Positions 60,826 to 64,000 of a stretch of DNA of 64,000 nt are shown in pieces (the first letter of the stretch is position 1; the number at the start of each line of letters is the position of its first letter). Source of the stretch: Paraplanobispora siamensis (GTDB lineage Bacteria > Actinomycetota > Actinomycetes > Streptosporangiales > Streptosporangiaceae). The stretch is taken from assembly GCF_016863175.1 (NCBI RefSeq), contig NZ_BOOJ01000012.1:296016-360015 (forward strand), in the 5' to 3' direction. The translations under genes were made by a program, and so were the position numbers. The notes beneath the pieces were generated by a model that worked only from the letters and a program-made list of their open reading frames with translations, was not told the DNA's origin and searched no databases.

Positions 60826-62752
60826 ACCCGACGGAGTGAGCGGAGCGGGCCGCGAGGGACGAGCGGGCCGCGGAGCGAATGGGGAGGGTGAGCGAGCAAT
60901 AGACGCTGGCGGGGCCGCGCAGGCTGCGGATCCGGTGCTGGTGGAGATCGTCGAGGGGACGCTCGCCTCGGTGGAGAAGGAGGTCGAGACCGCCATCGCG
61001 CGCACGGCCCGCTCGCCGATGATCCGCGACGCGCACGACTTCCGGGCGGGCATCCACGACGTACGGCTGCGCAAGCTGACCGGCCGGTCCTACTCGGCGC
61101 TGGTCCAGCCGATCGTCCGGGACTTCCCGATCGAGGAGATGAACCCCGGCGACGTGTTCTTCCACAACGACGTCTACCTGTCCGAGGGCGGCATCGGCCA
61201 CCTGCCGGACCTGTGCGTCACGGTCCCGGTCTTCCACGACGGCGCGGTGGTCGCGTTCGTGCAGGCGTTCGGGCACCACGACGACATCGGCGGGGCGGTC
61301 CCCGGATCGATGCCCTCGCACGCGCGCAGCGTGTTCGAGGAGGGGCTGATGGTCCCGCCGATCAAGCTATGGGACCGGGGGACGCCCAACCGGGCGGCCC
61401 TGACGATCATGACGCGCAACTCCCGGATGCCCGACTCGCTGGCCGGTGACCTGGACGCCGAGTGCTCGGCCTGTCTGATGGGCGCACGGCGGCTGGGCGA
61501 GCTGTTCGACCGCTACGGGCGCGAGGCGGTGGAGGCGTGCTTCGACGCGATCATCTCCAAGACCACCGAGACGTTCCGGCGGGAGCTGCTGGCCAAGATC
61601 CCCGAGGGCACGCACGTGTGGGAGGACTACGCCGAGCACGACGGCGTGGACGAGCCCCGCCTGCACACCCAGCGCATCACCCTGACCGTCGAACACTCCG
61701 CCGAGGTCCCGCTGGTCATCGACTTCACCGGCACCTCGCCGCAGGCCAAGGGGCCGATCAACCACGCGGGCGACTACGCGGGCGGGGTGTTCCTGAAGAA
61801 GTGGCTCGCCCCGATCCTGCGCAACCTCGCCGACACCCCCGAGCGCATGGCCGAGCTAGACGTCAACGAGGGCGTCGTCCCGTTGATCGAGATGCGCTTC
61901 CCGGAGAAGGGAACGCTGCTCACCCCGATCTTCCCGGCGCCGACCAACGCCCGCACGTTCGTCATCCTGCGGCTGCTGGGCGTGCTGGCCGGGGTGCTGG
62001 CCAAGGCGACCGGCGGACGGATGCCGGCCGACCAGGAGACGATCCGCTACACCGGCGTCTACGGCGAGGACGCCGACGGCGCGCCGTACCTGATGCGGGA
62101 GGTCCTGGGCGGCGGTTCGGGCGGGCGCTGGTACGCCGACGGGGAGGACACGATCCACGTCGTGCCCGACTCGCGCAACATCCCCGTCGAGTTCGCCGAG
62201 TCCCGCTGGCCGTTCCGGGTCGAGCGCCTGGGCCTGGCCGCCGACTCCGGCGGACCTGGCCTGTACCGGGGCGGCCTCGGCTACGACAAGCACATCCGGA
62301 TGCTCCGCGACGCCTCGTTCATGTCCATCGCCGACCGCTCGATCCTGTCGTGCTGGGGAGTGAACGGCGGCCGGGCCGGGCGGCCGTTCACCGTCGAGAT
62401 CGAGGGCCGGGAGATGGAGGGCCTGGTCGACGACTCCCCGGTCCGCGCGGGCGAGGTGATCCGGGTGCGCACCACCGGCGGCGGCGGGTGGGGCGACCCG
62501 CTGGAGCGCGCGCCGGAGGCGGTGGCCGCCGACGTGCGCGACGGCAAGGTGTCGACGGAGGGTGCACGCGACGACTACGGGGTCGTCCTGTACGGCCCGC
62601 GCGACGACCTGCGGGTGGACGCCGAGGCCACCGAGATCCGCCGCGCCGGGCTTCGTGCCCTCCTGCCCGGCGAGCGCCCCTTCTTCGACCGCGGTCCCGG
62701 GTTCCCGTCCCTGTCGGGCGGCCTGCCGCACGCGGAGGTGGACATCGTCTGA
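60812..62752 (+). CDS. hyuB: Hydantoinase/oxoprolinase subunit B (HyuB type)
   Basis: The 646-aa subunit has the HyuB core: DPVLVEIVEGTLASVEKEVE, MNPGDVFFHNDVYLSEGGIG, HLPDLCVTVPVF, GHHDDIGGAVPGSMPSHARS and GGGGWGDPLERAPEAVAADV. The first 38 residues are a Gly/Arg/Glu-rich insert (PDGVSGAGREGRAGRGANGE) encoded by 18-bp repeats and not part of the family. GTG 60812 overlaps hyuA. The stop lies in a tandem repeat that places TGA at every sixth codon. Confidence 0.9.
   Translation: MTTSEPDGVSGAGREGRAGRGANGEGERAIDAGGAAQAADPVLVEIVEGTLASVEKEVETAIARTARSPMIRDAHDFRAGIHDVRLRKLTGRSYSALVQPIVRDFPIEEMNPGDVFFHNDVYLSEGGIGHLPDLCVTVPVFHDGAVVAFVQAFGHHDDIGGAVPGSMPSHARSVFEEGLMVPPIKLWDRGTPNRAALTIMTRNSRMPDSLAGDLDAECSACLMGARRLGELFDRYGREAVEACFDAIISKTTETFRRELLAKIPEGTHVWEDYAEHDGVDEPRLHTQRITLTVEHSAEVPLVIDFTGTSPQAKGPINHAGDYAGGVFLKKWLAPILRNLADTPERMAELDVNEGVVPLIEMRFPEKGTLLTPIFPAPTNARTFVILRLLGVLAGVLAKATGGRMPADQETIRYTGVYGEDADGAPYLMREVLGGGSGGRWYADGEDTIHVVPDSRNIPVEFAESRWPFRVERLGLAADSGGPGLYRGGLGYDKHIRMLRDASFMSIADRSILSCWGVNGGRAGRPFTVEIEGREMEGLVDDSPVRAGEVIRVRTTGGGGWGDPLERAPEAVAADVRDGKVSTEGARDDYGVVLYGPRDDLRVDAEATEIRRAGLRALLPGERPFFDRGPGFPSLSGGLPHAEVDIV
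60843..60872 (+). repeat. In-frame direct repeat in the N-terminal codons of hyuB
   Basis: GAGCGGGCCGCG occurs at 60843-60854 and 60861-60872, 18 bp apart. The surrounding stretch to about 60,905 has the look of an intergenic repeat captured by the reading frame. Confidence 0.65.
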
Positions 62753-62824
62753 CTCGCGGACGTCGTCTGACTCCCGGACGTCGTCTGACTCCCGGACATC
62801 GTGTGACTCGCGGACATCGTGTGG
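62741..62824 (+). repeat. 18-bp tandem repeat with a stop codon in each copy
   Basis: GACATCGTCTGACTCGCG (62741-62758) is followed by three near copies (62759, 62777, 62795) and a partial fifth. The period is a multiple of three, so the hyuB stop TGA (62750-62752) recurs in frame every six codons. Confidence 0.88.
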
Positions 62825-62842
62825 CCGCCGGGCCGGTGGGGT

Positions 62843-63811
62843 TCAGCTCCGGCGGTGGAGGGTGCGCGCGGCGGTCAGGCCGCCGAGCGTCAGGGCGGCG
62901 GTGAGGAGGATGCCGGTCTCGGTCCACTGGAAGCGCCAGAAGCGGGTGGGCGGATGGTGGTAGACGGCCATCCGGTAGCCCTTGCCGATCAGGCACTCCT
63001 CCACGAGCCGCTGGGCGCGTTCCGACTGCGCGGGCAGGCCGGAGGGCGGCGGGCAGACACCGGAGGGCTGGTCCCGCGCCTCGCGGCCGGCGGGGTCGAC
63101 CCACGCCTGGTCGACCACCTTGCCGTCGCCGCTGAACAGCGCCGACCACTCGGCGGTGACGGTCCTCACCGGCTCGGCGTAGGCGTCGCGGGAGAAGAAG
63201 ATCACCGGGACGGTCAGGGCGATCGCCGCGACGGTCACCGCCATGGCGGCGAGGGTCCGGCGGAAGAAGGTCCCGGCGGCGGCGCCCAGCATGAACGCGA
63301 ACAGCCACCACGCGGCCGGGACGACCCCGACCACGGAGAACACGCCGTCGTGGAACCTCCGGTCGCCGAGCGCGTCCTGGAACACGTTCAGCCACAGGCC
63401 GATCATCGCCGACAGCGCCAGCGCCGCGGTCACGACCACGGCGCCGAGTACGGCGAGCTTGACCGCCAGCCAGCGCCCGACGGAGACCGACTGCGTCCAG
63501 GCCAGCGTGGCGGTGCCGCGCTCGAACTCGGTGGCCAGCAGCGGGGCGCCCCAGAACGCGCCGATCAGCCCCGAGCCGAGGAAGGGCAGCAGGCCGAAGA
63601 CCAGGTAGACCGGGTTGTAGAAGTCCTCGTAGAGCGCCGAGTTCACCTCCAGGCAGGCGGCGCCGGGACCGGGGCAGCCGGGCGGGGCGTGCTCGGCGAC
63701 GTAGGCGCCCGCCCGCAGTCCGGAGACGAGCAGCAGCAGGCCCAGGGCGAGCAGCAGCCCGCCGGTCACCAGGATCTGCGCGCGGTGCTGCCGCCAGGTG
63801 AGCCAGAGCAC
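62843..63811 (-). CDS. ABC-2-type transporter permease
   Basis: The 322-aa protein opens MLWLTWRQHRAQILVTGGLL and has about six helices, with LLATEFERGTATLAWTQSVS after the second, a familiar arrangement in actinomycete ABC-2 permeases whose substrates are unknown. An extracytoplasmic loop (about 235-290) has cysteines (GVCPPPSG, VEECLIG). GTG 63811 is chosen since AAAGGA stands 8 nt upstream. The ATPase partner would lie upstream on its strand, outside the window. Confidence 0.8.
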   Translation of the reverse strand: MLWLTWRQHRAQILVTGGLLLALGLLLLVSGLRAGAYVAEHAPPGCPGPGAACLEVNSALYEDFYNPVYLVFGLLPFLGSGLIGAFWGAPLLATEFERGTATLAWTQSVSVGRWLAVKLAVLGAVVVTAALALSAMIGLWLNVFQDALGDRRFHDGVFSVVGVVPAAWWLFAFMLGAAAGTFFRRTLAAMAVTVAAIALTVPVIFFSRDAYAEPVRTVTAEWSALFSGDGKVVDQAWVDPAGREARDQPSGVCPPPSGLPAQSERAQRLVEECLIGKGYRMAVYHHPPTRFWRFQWTETGILLTAALTLGGLTAARTLHRRS

Positions 63812-63964
63812 GGGAAGGGTCCTTTCATCGAGAACGGGACCGCCGGGGCGGGCCGGCGGACGAGGGCCGGGTCCGGCGGACATGGCCGCGGACGGGCGGG
63901 TGCCGGGGGCGGGGCTGATCGGCAGGGCCGCGGACGGGCGAGCGCCGGAACGGGAGCGCCGGGG

Positions 63965-64000
63965 TCAGTGGGCCGGGGCCAGTGGGCCGGGGCCAGTGGG
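63965..64000. repeat. 14-bp tandem repeats at the window edge
   Basis: TCAGTGGGCCGGGG (63965-63978), CCAGTGGGCCGGGG (63979-63992) and a partial third copy. On the minus strand the first copy reads TGA where the others read TGG, so it may sit at the end of a gene coming from outside the window. Confidence 0.7.

Overview
The window is very G+C-rich DNA from an actinobacterium. The signs are a WhiB-family regulator, an IdeR/DtxR-type iron box, two Ser/Thr kinases with extracytoplasmic domains, a PF04672-type methyltransferase, a ZTP riboswitch in front of glyA, many GTG/TTG starts, 4-bp stop/start overlaps, and TANNNT boxes 6-8 nt before start codons (leaderless transcripts). Gene content fits a soil actinomycete of the Streptosporangiaceae/Streptomyces kind; I cannot name the genus. 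I see no rRNA, tRNA, CRISPR array, insertion sequence or prophage. Assignments come from reading translated sequence, not from searches.

Layout. 0-10 kb: a small Cys-rich protein, a YihY-like membrane protein, riboswitch-glyA, rsgA behind a 17-codon upstream ORF and hairpin, a phosphoribosyltransferase, a WhiB regulator, an iron-box-controlled sucrase/ferredoxin-like protein, and a glpD-tetR pair divergent from an alkyl-DHAP-synthase-like flavoprotein. 10-21 kb: a zinc alcohol dehydrogenase with a thioesterase, kinase 1, a metallophosphoesterase, a PolA-like polymerase, an MFS exporter and kinase 2. 21-33 kb is one coherent block for purine/allantoin-type nitrogen use: three subunits resembling oxamate carbamoyltransferase (DUF2877, FdrA, DUF1116) divergent from a PucR regulator, followed by an S4-domain protein, a xanthine/uracil-type permease and a three-subunit molybdenum hydroxylase. 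33-39 kb: a secreted TIM-barrel-like protein behind a strong RNA fold, an orphan molybdopterin oxidoreductase, a histidine kinase, an MFS transporter and a collapsed MFS paralogue.

39.5-42.4 kb holds a WXG100-like small protein, a large possible type VII effector and a facing lipoprotein. The 3' ends of the last two sit in a patch of about 48% G+C. 42.5-45 kb: cytochrome bd oxidase (cydA, cydB) preceded by three CTAC-N5-GTAG sites at exact 15-bp spacing. 45-52 kb: a secreted Cys protein, a polysaccharide deacetylase, a DUF2071 protein, then the remains of a CO-dehydrogenase-type coxM-coxS-coxL-xdhC operon fused into one decayed frame, with an intact coxG nearby. 52-64 kb: a TetR-controlled drug-type ABC exporter, a DsbA/FrnE-like protein, a DUF998 protein, thymidine kinase, an AIM24 protein, hydantoinase/oxoprolinase subunits A and B, and an ABC permease.

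A recurrent oddity is short tandem repeats at or just after stop codons in at least six places. The most interesting candidates are the collapsed cox operon, the low-G+C effector/lipoprotein tips, the triple operator at cydA, the fold hiding the start of the secreted protein at 33 kb, and the upstream ORF of rsgA.
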